From Mesonia maritima (lineage in GTDB: Bacteria > Bacteroidota > Bacteroidia > Flavobacteriales > Flavobacteriaceae), in assembly GCF_042433895.1 (NCBI RefSeq), contig NZ_JBHLUA010000008.1:21470-85469 (forward strand): DNA of 64,000 nucleotides. Direction: 5' to 3'. Position 1 is the first letter of the stretch, and each line of letters begins with the position of its first letter. Shown here piece by piece: positions 49,984 to 59,581 of this stretch. The notes under the pieces are model-generated. The model was not told the origin of the DNA, made no database searches, and was given only the letters and a program-made list of their open reading frames with translations. The position numbers and the translations under genes were made by a program.

Positions 49984-52209
49984 ATGCGTTTTCAAGCTGC
50001 AAAAGTATCATTTTTACGTTATCTAAAAGGGACAGATTTATCAAAAGCTTATCTTTTAGCATTTGCAGCAGTAATCCCGATTACGTTAGCCAATTATTAC
50101 AATAATCTTTCTGTAGGAATTGCAATGGCTATTGGTGTTTTGCTTTGTGCGCCAAGTGATGTTCCCGGGAATTTGCGCCACCGATTTTTTGGGATGCTAT
50201 TTGCTGCGTTTTTTGGTGTTTTCGCAACTTTATGTATCGGTTATACAAAACCTTTTGTTTGGGTGAATTTGCCTTTATTCTTTTTACTCACTTTTTTTAT
50301 TTCCTATTTTTCTGTTTATGGGTTTCGGGCTTCCTTAATTTCTTTAGCAGGTTTGTTGGCCATGGTGTTGAGTTTTGCCAACTTAGGGACTTTAAGCGTT
50401 TGGTTGCATGCGACTTTAATTGGTTGCGGAAGTTTGTGGTATATTTTAATTAGCACACTTTTTTTAAAAATTAGACCGCAAAAACATCTAGAAATTCAAT
50501 TAGGAGAAACTGCCGAAAAAACTGCTGAATTTCTTCGCATACGCGGAAAAATGCTTACCGCCAAACATCATAGAAATGAACTGCAACGCGCGCAATTCAG
50601 TTTACAAACTTCCATTAATGAATTGCACGAAAATATTCGAGAAGCTTTATTGAGTAATCGCCAGCAATCGGGATCTTCAAATTCTTCGCGCCGCCAATTA
50701 CTTATTTTTATTGATTTGGTAGATATTTTAGAACTTAGTATTGCGCATCCGGTTAATTTTAAACGTTTAGATAAACTAGCGGAAGAAAATAGAGCACTTA
50801 TTTTAAAATATAAATCGCTTATTTATGAAATGAGTATTCAACTGCAAGAAATTGCTGAAGTTTTTTTAGACGGCGAAAAATTAAAAAAGTCTAATACCGT
50901 AAGCAATTTAATTGAAGAAATTGAAGCCTATATTCAGCAGTTTGAAGAAAAAATAAATGAAACCGAAGCGCGAGAAACCCTTATTTTACTTCAGAATTTA
51001 TTAGATTTTGAAAAAAAACAAGGGCAAAAAATTCAGTCAATTCAACGTGTTTTAAGCAATATTAAAAAGCGGGAAGAATTCAATTTAAAAACTTCAGAAG
51101 TAAAACAATTTTTAACGCCAACCGATTATAGCTTTAAAATTCTTCTTGAAAATTTTAGCCTTAAAGCGCCAATGTTTCGTCATGCTTTGCGTTTAGCAGT
51201 TTTAATGCTCATTGGCGTTTTAATCGGGATGTTTTTTAAACTTCAAAATTCATACTGGATTCTTTTAACTCTTGTCGTCATTATGCGACCGAGTTACGGC
51301 TTAACAAAAGAGCGTTCGAAAAAACGAATTTTAGGTACATTTTTAGGCGGAATTATCGCGGTAATTTTAATTTTTCTTATTTCGAATCCGGTGGTTTATG
51401 CCGTTTTAGGAATTTTATCAATGATTTTAGCCTTTTCCATGATTCAGAAAAATTATGTTGGCGCAGCAGCTTTTATTACCTTAAACGTTGTTTTTATTTA
51501 TGCTTTGTTGCAACCGAATGCGTTAGCGGTAATTCAATACAGAATTATCGATACTTTTATTGGCGCGGGTTTAGCCGTTATTGGTAGTTTTTTATTATGG
51601 CCAAGTTGGGAACATAATGAAATGAACGCGGTAATTAGCAAAACCATTCAAGCGAATATGGATTATTTAAAGGCAATTGACAATTATTATCATACCAAAG
51701 GAAATTTGCCTTCAGCATATAAACTGAAAAGAAAAGAGGCTTTTTTAGCGATGGGAAATTTAAGCGCAGCTTTTCAACGAATGACTCAAGAACCGAAATC
51801 AAAACAAAAAGAATATAAAAATTTTTATCGCTACACGGCTTTAAACCATACCTTTTTATCGTCTTTGGCAAGTTTAGGAAATTTTATTAGAAACCATAAT
51901 ACGACCGAAGCTTCTGTATATTTTGAAACTTATATTTCAAATATTATTTATAATTTGTCGAAAACTATCGAAAATTTAAGTGAAGAGAAAACTCAAAAAG
52001 AACTGAAGCACATAAATTTTGAACAAGCTGAAGCTTTTATTATCGATGAAGAGAAGAAATTAATTCAACTAAAAACGAAAGAATTAAAAGAAGGAAAAGA
52101 AAAAATTAGCGAAGCTTTAAGAACAAATATGCAAGAAATTCAGTTAATTTCTGAACAATTGCGCTGGCTTTACGAAGTTTCCCTGAATTTAAAAAATATA
52201 AAAAAATAG
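49984..52209 (+). CDS. FUSC family (YccS/YhfK-like) membrane protein
   Basis: 741 residues. A first membrane block (about 25-155, six helices: AYLLAFAAVIPITLANYY, YFSVYGFRASLISLAGLLAMV) is followed by a long cytoplasmic helical region (about 165-390), a second membrane block (about 400-525, MLIGVLIGMFFKLQNSYWILLTLVVIMRPSYG and GTFLGGIIAVILIF) and a helical C-terminus. This duplicated order is that of the FUSC/YccS family, related to aromatic acid exporters (AaeB); the transported compound is unknown. Followed after 9 bp by the SdiA-regulated-type gene, probably one transcript. Confidence 0.9.
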   Translation: MRFQAAKVSFLRYLKGTDLSKAYLLAFAAVIPITLANYYNNLSVGIAMAIGVLLCAPSDVPGNLRHRFFGMLFAAFFGVFATLCIGYTKPFVWVNLPLFFLLTFFISYFSVYGFRASLISLAGLLAMVLSFANLGTLSVWLHATLIGCGSLWYILISTLFLKIRPQKHLEIQLGETAEKTAEFLRIRGKMLTAKHHRNELQRAQFSLQTSINELHENIREALLSNRQQSGSSNSSRRQLLIFIDLVDILELSIAHPVNFKRLDKLAEENRALILKYKSLIYEMSIQLQEIAEVFLDGEKLKKSNTVSNLIEEIEAYIQQFEEKINETEARETLILLQNLLDFEKKQGQKIQSIQRVLSNIKKREEFNLKTSEVKQFLTPTDYSFKILLENFSLKAPMFRHALRLAVLMLIGVLIGMFFKLQNSYWILLTLVVIMRPSYGLTKERSKKRILGTFLGGIIAVILIFLISNPVVYAVLGILSMILAFSMIQKNYVGAAAFITLNVVFIYALLQPNALAVIQYRIIDTFIGAGLAVIGSFLLWPSWEHNEMNAVISKTIQANMDYLKAIDNYYHTKGNLPSAYKLKRKEAFLAMGNLSAAFQRMTQEPKSKQKEYKNFYRYTALNHTFLSSLASLGNFIRNHNTTEASVYFETYISNIIYNLSKTIENLSEEKTQKELKHINFEQAEAFIIDEEKKLIQLKTKELKEGKEKISEALRTNMQEIQLISEQLRWLYEVSLNLKNIKK

Positions 52210-52218
52210 TATTTATTT

Positions 52219-53106
52219 ATGAAGTCATATTTCAAAAGTCCACCATTTTTTATCACGCTTGGAATTTTAGTATTTGTTGTCGCCGTGTATTTTTTATTCC
52301 GAAGTAAATATGAAGTAAATTTCGAGAATCCTACCGAAGTGAATATTGTAACCCGTTGGGAAATGCCAAAATTATTGGAAGAAATTTCAGGAATTGCTTA
52401 TATAGACGAAAATCATATTGCTGCAATTCAAGACGAAGATGGTTATATTTTTATCTTCAACTTGGCTTCAAAAAAAATAGAACGAAAATTTAAATTTGCT
52501 GAAGCTGGCGATTACGAGGGAATAACATTAGTAGGAAATACCGCTTTCGTATTGCGAAGTGATGCGCGCATTTTTGAAGTTTCAGATATTACTAGCGATA
52601 ACCCAAGCGTAATAAAACACGAAACGCCACTTACCGACGAATATGATTTTGAAGGAATATGTTACGATAAAAAACATAACCGCTTATTGCTAGCTTTTAA
52701 AGAAGAAAACCCTGATAAATCAAAAGATTATAAAAGTATTTATGAATTCGCTTTAGATGATAAACGCTTAAAAAGAGAGCCGGTTTTTACCATAAAATAC
52801 GATAGCGAAACCTTTAAAAAATTAGAGCATTTTGGCGATGATAAAGTATTTAATCCTTCTGAAATTGGTATAAATCCGGTTACGGAAGAAATTTATGTGC
52901 TCGATGGCGTGAAGCCAAAATTATTAATTTTAGATAAAAATTTTAAGGAAAAACGTTTGTATGTTTTCGATCCCGGTTTTTTTGCTCAACCGGAAGGCTT
53001 AACTTTTTCTGAAGATGGAAAATTATTTATCGCTAATGAAGGCGGCTGGAATCCCGGAAATATACTTGAAGTATTATTAGGAAGCACAAAATTGCAGAAA
53101 AAATAG
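52219..53106 (+). CDS. SdiA-regulated-family beta-propeller protein
   Basis: 295 residues. One N-terminal membrane helix (about 9-27) anchors an extracytoplasmic domain built of repeating strands: LLEEISGIAYIDENHIAAIQDEDGYIFIF (about 52), GDYEGITLVGNTAFVLRSDARIFEV, DEYDFEGICYDKKHNRLLLAFKE, NPSEIGINPVTEEIYVLDG and QPEGLTFSEDGKLFIANEGG. The EGI/EGL and SGI strand motifs identify the SdiA-regulated family, a propeller related to esterase-like phytase and NHL folds. Function unknown. It sits between the FUSC gene and a small membrane protein gene in the same direction. Confidence 0.85.
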   Translation: MKSYFKSPPFFITLGILVFVVAVYFLFRSKYEVNFENPTEVNIVTRWEMPKLLEEISGIAYIDENHIAAIQDEDGYIFIFNLASKKIERKFKFAEAGDYEGITLVGNTAFVLRSDARIFEVSDITSDNPSVIKHETPLTDEYDFEGICYDKKHNRLLLAFKEENPDKSKDYKSIYEFALDDKRLKREPVFTIKYDSETFKKLEHFGDDKVFNPSEIGINPVTEEIYVLDGVKPKLLILDKNFKEKRLYVFDPGFFAQPEGLTFSEDGKLFIANEGGWNPGNILEVLLGSTKLQKK

Positions 53107-53125
53107 ATATTTCTTATTTTTAGCA

Positions 53126-53515
53126 ATGCTAAAGAAAATTAAGAATTATGTATTAAAAAATAAACTGATCAGTTTATTCAATATCGTGGTAATTCTAATT
53201 TTTTTATTTCCTTATTCATATAACTATTGTAGAAATTGGAATACGAATTATATTTTGTCCGGAATTGAGTTATCTTTTTTCTACAGTTTCCTAGTTTTAG
53301 AAACGATTTTATTTCAGCTTAATTTCAATAAAAAACTGAAGGACTTCTTTTTAATTTCGTTGCTAATTTTATGCGGAATCTATTTTATGGCTATACTATT
53401 TTCAATGAAAGGAGAAAGTGATCTCTTCATTTTTGGACCGAGTAGTTATTTAGCATTATTGCTTTTTCCAATTATGCTACTAATAACTTATAGCAGATTT
53501 CAAAGCAAGCATTAA
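53126..53515 (+). CDS. small four-helix membrane protein of unknown function
   Basis: 129 residues with a basic N-terminus (LKKIKNYVLKNKL) and four membrane helices (about 13-31, 43-63, 72-91 and 103-122). No conserved motif or family is recognised. The gene begins 19 bp after the propeller gene and ends in the TTAA at 53512-53515 that it shares with the convergent PBP gene. That it is coding is supported by the consistent frame and helix pattern; a role is not inferable. Confidence 0.7.
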   Translation: MLKKIKNYVLKNKLISLFNIVVILIFLFPYSYNYCRNWNTNYILSGIELSFFYSFLVLETILFQLNFNKKLKDFFLISLLILCGIYFMAILFSMKGESDLFIFGPSSYLALLLFPIMLLITYSRFQSKH

Positions 53516-55824
53516 TCTGCTTGTTCATCTTCGTCTTTATCGCCTTTTAGAAATGAAAAGAAACCTTTCTTTTTCTTCTTTTTAAATTTCTTTTCCTCTT
53601 TTTCCTTTCCGCCGAAAAGCCGCTTAAAAAATCCATCCTTTTCTGAAATTTCACAAGCAATCGCTTCTTTAACTTCAGTTGAAGGTTCCTCGAATCTAGC
53701 TTGTGTAATAGCGTTAAACCTTTCGTCTGCGTTCATTTTTTGAAGCATTTTAGCAAAAATCGGTAAAGCAGAATTTGCTCCTTGACCAATTCCTGTAGAA
53801 CTGAAGCCGATTCGGTGATCGTCATTTCCTACCCAAGTTACGGTTACCAATTCTGGCATAATCCCGACAAACCAACCATCTTTATTATCTTGAGTTGTTC
53901 CGGTTTTTCCGGCGATATCATTTGTTAAATTGTATTGCGAACGCAAACGCTTAGCGGTTCCTTCATTTACAGTAGTTTGCATAAATTCTACTAACACTTC
54001 TTTGGTGAAATCGCTATACGCTTCTTCTGCCGTGGTTTCGGGTTTAAATTCGGCTAAAACAGTTCCGTTTTTATCTTCAATTTTGGTGATGAAAAATGGA
54101 GTAGAAGGGCGACCTTCGTTTACAAAACTGGTATACGCTTTTGCTAATTCTGAAAGATGTAATTCAGCTGAACCTAACGCAATAGAGGGAACTTCTTTTA
54201 TTTCACTTTCAATTCCTATTTTTTTAGCCTGTTCAATTACATTTTTTATTCCCGCTTCTTGTAGAACTTTTACCGCAATTGTATTCACCGAACGACTCAA
54301 CGCGAATTCTAAAGAATAATTTAATTCTTCATCATAATTCTCGGAAGCATTTGTGGGTTTCCAATTTTCCACATCGGTATAAGTAACTGCTTTTATAGGA
54401 AAATAAGAACACGGTTCGAGTCCGTTTTCGATAGCCGCTGTATAAACAATTGGTTTAAAAGTAGAACCGACCTGGCGTTTACTTTGCACAATATGATCGT
54501 ATTTAAAATAGCGATAATCGATCCCGCCAATATACGCGCGAACGGCTCCAGTTTTTGGTTCTAAGGAAAGTAGTCCGGTATTTAAAAATTTTAAATAATG
54601 TGCTAAACTATCTAGCGTAGAAACTTTTTCAATTTTACGTTCTTCCCACGTGAACAATTCTGTTTCTTTTGGTTGCTGAAGTGAATCTAAAATTTGTTTT
54701 TCAGATAAGCCTTGTTTTTCTAGACGCTGATATTTTTTTAATTTTTTAGCTAGGCTTAGTTTCAATTTTTCATTGGTTAGCCAAGGCGCATTTTTTCCGT
54801 AAGCTTTTTCATAGGTAGTTTGCAAGTTTTTCATATGTTCTTGCATGGCTTCTTCAGCGTATTTTTGAAGCTGAATATCTAACGTGGTGTAAATTTTTAG
54901 TCCGTCGGTATAAATATTATATTTTTCACCATTTTCCTTTTTTATAGCTTTTTCATCTAGGAATTTGACAACCTGTTTTTTTATTTCATTTCTGAAATAA
55001 GGAGCGACACCTTGATTTGGAGCGTAATATTGATAATCCAATTCAATTTTAGTTTGCATGGTTTTCAAACTAAGTTCTTTAGAAATATAGCCATACTTTG
55101 CCATTTGCTGTAAAACGACATCTCTTCTTAATTGACTTCGCTCGGGAAACAATCGCGGATTGTAACTATGATTTGCTTTTAAACTTCCGATAAGTGTAGC
55201 CGATTCTGCTAAAGATAACTTGGAAGTAGATTTATTAAAAAAAGTGTGAGCGGCGCTTTCAATTCCGTAGGTATTATCACTAAAAGGAACGGTATTTAAA
55301 TACAAAGTAAGAATCTCTTGTTTAGAATATATTTCCTCAATTCGCTTAGCAACAATACTTTCACGCACTTTATTTACAACGATACTTAAATAGCCGTAAT
55401 CTTTTCTACCGTATAAATTTTTTGCCAGTTGAAGTGTAATTGTACTTCCGCCACCGGAAGAATCATCGGCTAGTAAAATGGTTTTGAAAAAAACGCGGAG
55501 TAAACTTTTATTATCAACACCATCGTGTTCGTAAAAACGAGCATCTTCGGTCGCAATAAGAGCATTAATTAAATGTTGCGGAAAATCTTTGTATTTTATA
55601 GATTGCCTATCAAAGGTGTAAAATTTCCCCAGTAAAATGCCATCTTTATCTAAAACCTCCGTAGCTTGATTTTGCTTTAAAGAAGCTAATTCTTTTTTAT
55701 TAGGAACTTTTCCCCAAAGTCCGAAATAAATACTTCCGTAGAAACCAATAAAAATAACGAATACGGCAAAAAGAAGAATTGAAATTCGCTTTATCCAGCG
55801 ATTTTTAAATAACTTTTTAATCAT
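53512..55824 (-). CDS. penicillin-binding protein 1A (class A, bifunctional)
   Basis: 770 residues. One membrane anchor (about 13-33). The GT51 transglycosylase domain (about 60-235) has catalytic Glu93 in ATEDARFYEHDG and GGSTITLQLAKNLY. The transpeptidase domain (about 415-690) has Ser454-x-x-Lys (GSTFKP), Ser512-Val-Asn and Lys640-Thr-Gly. It polymerises and cross-links peptidoglycan in the periplasm. An OB-like insert lies between the domains. The C-terminal 30 residues are strongly basic then acidic, unusual but seen in related proteins. Its stop is nested with the convergent gene. Confidence 0.95.
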   Translation of the reverse strand: MIKKLFKNRWIKRISILLFAVFVIFIGFYGSIYFGLWGKVPNKKELASLKQNQATEVLDKDGILLGKFYTFDRQSIKYKDFPQHLINALIATEDARFYEHDGVDNKSLLRVFFKTILLADDSSGGGSTITLQLAKNLYGRKDYGYLSIVVNKVRESIVAKRIEEIYSKQEILTLYLNTVPFSDNTYGIESAAHTFFNKSTSKLSLAESATLIGSLKANHSYNPRLFPERSQLRRDVVLQQMAKYGYISKELSLKTMQTKIELDYQYYAPNQGVAPYFRNEIKKQVVKFLDEKAIKKENGEKYNIYTDGLKIYTTLDIQLQKYAEEAMQEHMKNLQTTYEKAYGKNAPWLTNEKLKLSLAKKLKKYQRLEKQGLSEKQILDSLQQPKETELFTWEERKIEKVSTLDSLAHYLKFLNTGLLSLEPKTGAVRAYIGGIDYRYFKYDHIVQSKRQVGSTFKPIVYTAAIENGLEPCSYFPIKAVTYTDVENWKPTNASENYDEELNYSLEFALSRSVNTIAVKVLQEAGIKNVIEQAKKIGIESEIKEVPSIALGSAELHLSELAKAYTSFVNEGRPSTPFFITKIEDKNGTVLAEFKPETTAEEAYSDFTKEVLVEFMQTTVNEGTAKRLRSQYNLTNDIAGKTGTTQDNKDGWFVGIMPELVTVTWVGNDDHRIGFSSTGIGQGANSALPIFAKMLQKMNADERFNAITQARFEEPSTEVKEAIACEISEKDGFFKRLFGGKEKEEKKFKKKKKKGFFSFLKGDKDEDEQAD

Positions 55825-55850
55825 AATTTTTTCGAAAAGCTTAAAAGAAA

Positions 55851-56630
55851 TTACTTTTTATCAAAAGTATGATATCTAGACATAAAAATTACAAATAAAC
55901 CGTAACTCAATAGTCCCGCAGCGGTTAAAATAACTAAAATACTTCCATAATCTGAAGTCTTTAAAAATGAAAACGCCTCTTTTGTTCCTTTAATATTTTT
56001 ACTTCTGGAAATAAAACCTGCATTCAGAAAGAAATAAGCAATTACTCCAATCACGATCGAGCGCCCATAAAATCCTAAATAGCCTAAAAATTTTACTAAT
56101 TTGTGAAGTTTTAAGTCATCAATTCTGAATTTATCCAAAAATTTTCCCTTAGCAGCTTTTACAAAATGATAAATAGATTTTCCTAACAGACCCAGACCAA
56201 TCGCAATGAAAACAATTGCCGACATGGTAGGACCTAATTTATCTAATATGAATGATGAGCTTGAACCAGAACCGCCACCGCTATTAAAAATATTCTTAAC
56301 CGCTAAAACTGCTAACACAATATAAGCCAATGCACTAATAAAAAATCCAGCTTTGGCAAGTAAGGCTTTAAAATCATTTCCGCGCTCTTCAGGGTCTTTA
56401 AAAACTTGTATAAATCGCCAAATAGAATAGGAGAGAAGTCCTAAGGCTAAAATTCCTAATAAAAATTTACCAAACGGCTGGCCTTTTATAAAATCTAAGG
56501 CTTGTCCTTTTCCCGAAGTATAACCTCCTAAATCCAGCGCGGCTAAAAGAGTAAGAAAACCTATGATAGAATATACGATTCCTTTAGCTACAAAGCCAGT
56601 TTTCGCAATCGCTTTAATTGAATTATCCAT
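55851..56630 (-). CDS. DUF1206 family membrane protein
   Basis: 259 residues from MDNSIKAIAKTGFVAKGIVYSIIG, the usual family start; an ATG 28 codons upstream adds a non-homologous extension. Three copies of a two-helix DUF1206 unit: residues about 5-75, 95-165 and 180-255, each beginning with a basic-aromatic turn before GxVY or GRSIV-type helices (TGFVAKGIVY, KAGFFISALAYIV, FLGYLGFYGRSIVIGV). Six membrane segments. The function is unknown. It stands 26 bp upstream of the PBP1A gene and is transcribed the same way, so cotranscription is likely. Confidence 0.88.
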   Translation of the reverse strand: MDNSIKAIAKTGFVAKGIVYSIIGFLTLLAALDLGGYTSGKGQALDFIKGQPFGKFLLGILALGLLSYSIWRFIQVFKDPEERGNDFKALLAKAGFFISALAYIVLAVLAVKNIFNSGGGSGSSSSFILDKLGPTMSAIVFIAIGLGLLGKSIYHFVKAAKGKFLDKFRIDDLKLHKLVKFLGYLGFYGRSIVIGVIAYFFLNAGFISRSKNIKGTKEAFSFLKTSDYGSILVILTAAGLLSYGLFVIFMSRYHTFDKK

Positions 56631-56789
56631 AAAACTATTTCTAAAAAGTGAATGTACTATAGTGAAAATAAAATCTTGCGTATTTCTTATAATTTTAACA
56701 AGAATTTTCTGCACGTTAAAAACATCCTAAACCGAGTTTTTCATCATTTTTTTTGCTAGTTACTATTTATCTTTATAAAAAAACTAATT

Positions 56790-57521
56790 ATGAGTACTAA
56801 ACTAAATAACAAAGTTGCATTAATAACAGGAGGAAGTAAAGGAATTGGTTATGGTGTTGCCGAAGCTTTATTAGCTGAAGGCGTAAACGTAGCGGTAACC
56901 AGTAGATCGCTTCAAGCTGCTGAAGATGCAGCAGAAAAATTAAGCAAAAATAAAACTGCCAAAGCAATTGGTGTAAAAGCCGATGTTCGTAATTTAATAG
57001 ATCAAGAAGAAGCTGTTCGTAAAACCGTAAAAGAATTCGGGCAATTAGATTATGTAATTGCAAATGCCGGTTTAGGACATTTCGGAAAAATTACCGAATT
57101 AACCGATCAGCAATGGCGAGAAACAATTGATACCAACCTTACCGGAGTTTTTTATACTGCAAAATCTACTGTTGAAGAATTAAAAAAATCTAAAGGTTAT
57201 TTTATTAGTATTTCCAGCCTTGCAGGTACCAATTTCTTTGAAGGTGGTGCGGCTTACAACGCTAGTAAATTTGGTTTAACCGGTTTTACACAAGCTTTAA
57301 TGTTAGATTTACGACAAGACGGTGTGAGCGTTTCTACCATTATGCCGGGTTCTGTTTCAACACATTTTAACGGAAATAATCCTGATGAAAAACAAGAAGA
57401 TGAAGCTTGGAAAATTCAGAAAGAAGATTTAGGTGAATTGGTAGTCGATCTCTTTAAAATGAATAAGCGCAGTTTACCAAGTAAAATTGAAATTAGACCT
57501 GCTCAACCTCCAAAAAAATAA
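56790..57521 (+). CDS. SDR-family oxidoreductase (3-oxoacyl-ACP reductase-like)
   Basis: A 243-residue classical short-chain dehydrogenase. Cofactor motif TGGSKGIGYGV (14-24), NAG motif (ANAGLGH, about 90), catalytic Ser in SISSLAG and Tyr-x-x-x-Lys in YNASKFG (about 155-159), PG motif IMPGSVSTHF. An Arg after the second strand (TSRSLQAA) favours NADPH. The substrate is not known; FabG-like sequence does not prove a fatty acid role. The aldo-keto reductase gene begins 2 bp after its stop, so the two form an operon of carbonyl reductases. Confidence 0.93.
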   Translation: MSTKLNNKVALITGGSKGIGYGVAEALLAEGVNVAVTSRSLQAAEDAAEKLSKNKTAKAIGVKADVRNLIDQEEAVRKTVKEFGQLDYVIANAGLGHFGKITELTDQQWRETIDTNLTGVFYTAKSTVEELKKSKGYFISISSLAGTNFFEGGAAYNASKFGLTGFTQALMLDLRQDGVSVSTIMPGSVSTHFNGNNPDEKQEDEAWKIQKEDLGELVVDLFKMNKRSLPSKIEIRPAQPPKK

Positions 57522-57523
57522 GT

Positions 57524-58477
57524 ATGAATTATAAAAAATTAGGAGAAACCGATTTACAAACACCACCAATAGTTTTTGGAGGAAATGTTTTCGGTTGGAC
57601 TTTAAATGAAAAAGAATCCTTTCGAATGCTAGACGAATTGTTCGAGAAAGGATTCAACTTTATTGATACCGCAGATGTTTATTCTCGCTGGGCAGAAGGA
57701 AATGAAGGCGGAGAATCTGAACGAATAATCGGAAAATGGATGAAAGACAGAAGCCGCAGAAATGATATCGTTCTAGCTACCAAAGTCGGTTCAAGTATGA
57801 AACAGGGTGGAAGCAAAGACATTTCAAAATCTCATATTCTAAAAGCTGTAGAAGATTCTTTACAGCGTCTGCAAACCGATAGAATAGATTTGTACTTCAC
57901 TCATTTTGATGATGATAAAACGCCTGTTGATGAAACACTTTCTGCGTACGAACAATTAATTAAAGAAGGAAAAGTCAGAAATATAGGCGCTTCCAATCTT
58001 TCTGCAGATCGTTTAAAAGAATCATTGCAAGCTTCCAAAGAAAATAATCTTCCGAAGTATAAAGTTTTTCAACCTGAATATAATTTATTGGAACGGGAAA
58101 ACTTCGAAAATAATACGTTACCCGTTTGCAAAGAGTACAATCTAGCGGTGACTAATTATTTTTCGTTAGCAAGTGGTTTTTTAACAGGTAAATATCGAAA
58201 AGAAGAAGATTTTGAAGGACAAGACCGAAAAGATTTTGTTGAAAAATATTTAAATAGAAGAGGTTTAGAAACCTTAAATGCGTTAGATGAAATTGCTAAA
58301 GAACACAATATTTCTAATGCCGGCGTTGCTTTAGCTTGGTTAATTCAACGTCCTGGAGTTACAGCGCCAATTGCCAGCGCTACAAAATCTTCTCATTTAA
58401 AATCTTTTACAGAAGCGATAAATACTACACTTTCTAAAGAAGAAATGGGAAAATTAAATGAAGTAAGTAAAAAATAA
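57524..58477 (+). CDS. aldo/keto reductase
   Basis: 317 residues of the AKR (alpha/beta)8 barrel. Catalytic set: Asp in NFIDTADVYSRW with Tyr four residues later, Lys in VLATKVGSS and His in LYFTHFDDD. The C-terminal phosphate-binding segment is APIASATKSSHLKS. It resembles the YajO/YghZ-like group of NADPH-dependent reductases for small aldehydes and sugars. It begins 2 bp after the SDR stop. A strong terminator follows 25 bp after its stop. Confidence 0.93.
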   Translation: MNYKKLGETDLQTPPIVFGGNVFGWTLNEKESFRMLDELFEKGFNFIDTADVYSRWAEGNEGGESERIIGKWMKDRSRRNDIVLATKVGSSMKQGGSKDISKSHILKAVEDSLQRLQTDRIDLYFTHFDDDKTPVDETLSAYEQLIKEGKVRNIGASNLSADRLKESLQASKENNLPKYKVFQPEYNLLERENFENNTLPVCKEYNLAVTNYFSLASGFLTGKYRKEEDFEGQDRKDFVEKYLNRRGLETLNALDEIAKEHNISNAGVALAWLIQRPGVTAPIASATKSSHLKSFTEAINTTLSKEEMGKLNEVSKK

Positions 58478-58501
58478 ATCTTGATCACATCAAGAAAAAG
58501 C

Positions 58502-58528
58502 AAAAAGCCCCGAATTTCGGGGCTTTTT
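58502..58528. terminator. bidirectional intrinsic terminator
   Basis: AAAAAGCCCCGA and TCGGGGCTTTTTT pair around a 3-nt loop, the most GC-rich terminator hairpin of the window, between the convergent aldo-keto reductase and rpoD genes. Confidence 0.9.
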
Positions 58529-58551
58529 TGATTACAAGTAAGTTCCTAAGT

Positions 58552-59418
58552 TTATCCTAAATATTTTTTAAGAATTTTATTTTTAGATTGATGCTTCAAT
58601 CTTCTAATTCCTTTTTCTCTAATCTGTCTTACGCGTTCTCTACTTAAATCGAACGTATCGCCAATTTCTTGAAGTGTCATTGCCGGTTGATTTCCAATTC
58701 CGTAATTTAAACGAATAACATCGGCTTCACGCGTAGATAATGTATCTAACGCTCTATTTATTTCGATGCTTAATGAATCTAACATTAATTTATCATCTGG
58801 CGTTGGCGATTCTCCAGAACTTAAAACATCATATAAATTAGAATCATTTTCTCCTTCTTTAAAGGGCGCATCCATCGATAAATGACGACCAGAATTTTTC
58901 ATAGCAGCTTTTACTTGAGAAATTGCCATATCTAATTCTTTCGCTACTTCTTCAGCAGAAGGAGGACGCTGTAATGCTTGTTCTAAATGAGAATAGGTTT
59001 TGTTTATTTTATTAATAACTCCAATTTTATTTAATGGAAGTCGTACAACTCTCGATTGTTCTGCAAGTGCTTGTAAAATAGATTGTCTAATCCACCAAAC
59101 CGCGTAAGAGATAAACTTAAAACCACGTGTTTCATCGAAACGTTTCGCAGCTTTTACCAAACCTACATTTCCTTCGTTAATTAAATCGGGTAATTTTAAC
59201 CCTTGATTTTGATATTGTTTAGCTACAGAAACTACAAATCGTAAATTCGCATTTGTAAGCTTCTCTAGCGCTCGTTGGTCACCTTCTCTAATTCGTTGAG
59301 CTAATTCTACTTCTTCTTCAGCCGTTATTAATTCTACTTTACTAATATCTTGAAGATATTTGTCTAGCGATTTAGATTCACGGTTGGTAACCTGCTTGGT
59401 AATCTTAAGTTGTCTCAT
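58552..59418 (-). CDS. rpoD: RNA polymerase primary sigma factor (RpoD/SigA)
   Basis: 288 residues. Region 1.2 (LDKYLQDISKVELI, about 18), region 2 with the core-binding and -10 recognition helices (NLRFVVSVAKQYQNQGLKLPDLINEGNVGL, GFKFISYAVWWIRQSI), region 3 and region 4 (TLQEIGDTFDLSRERVRQIREKGIRRLK). Region 1.1 and the non-conserved insert of proteobacterial RpoD are absent, as is normal in Bacteroidota, where this factor recognises TTG/TAnnTTTG promoters. The promoter calls in this window rely on that specificity. Single gene, leftward. Confidence 0.97.
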   Translation of the reverse strand: MRQLKITKQVTNRESKSLDKYLQDISKVELITAEEEVELAQRIREGDQRALEKLTNANLRFVVSVAKQYQNQGLKLPDLINEGNVGLVKAAKRFDETRGFKFISYAVWWIRQSILQALAEQSRVVRLPLNKIGVINKINKTYSHLEQALQRPPSAEEVAKELDMAISQVKAAMKNSGRHLSMDAPFKEGENDSNLYDVLSSGESPTPDDKLMLDSLSIEINRALDTLSTREADVIRLNYGIGNQPAMTLQEIGDTFDLSRERVRQIREKGIRRLKHQSKNKILKKYLG

Positions 59419-59525
59419 ATAGGTGTACTTGTTTGTTGTATGTTATATCAAGTTTTATTATAGTCAAAACGATTGATATATCCAAATTATTCTATATAAA
59501 AAATCTATAGTACTATAAAGCAAAA

Positions 59526-59561
59526 AAAATCACAGAAAGAACATTGCCTTCCTGTGATTTT
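59526..59561 (-). terminator. intrinsic terminator of the FKBP gene
   Basis: Arms AAAATCACAG and CTGTGATTTT, extended by four more bases with one mismatch, with a loop of about 8-16 nt and a long T run on the minus strand, 20 bp after the FKBP stop. Confidence 0.8.
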
Positions 59562-59581
59562 AAAATATGATAATTTTATAC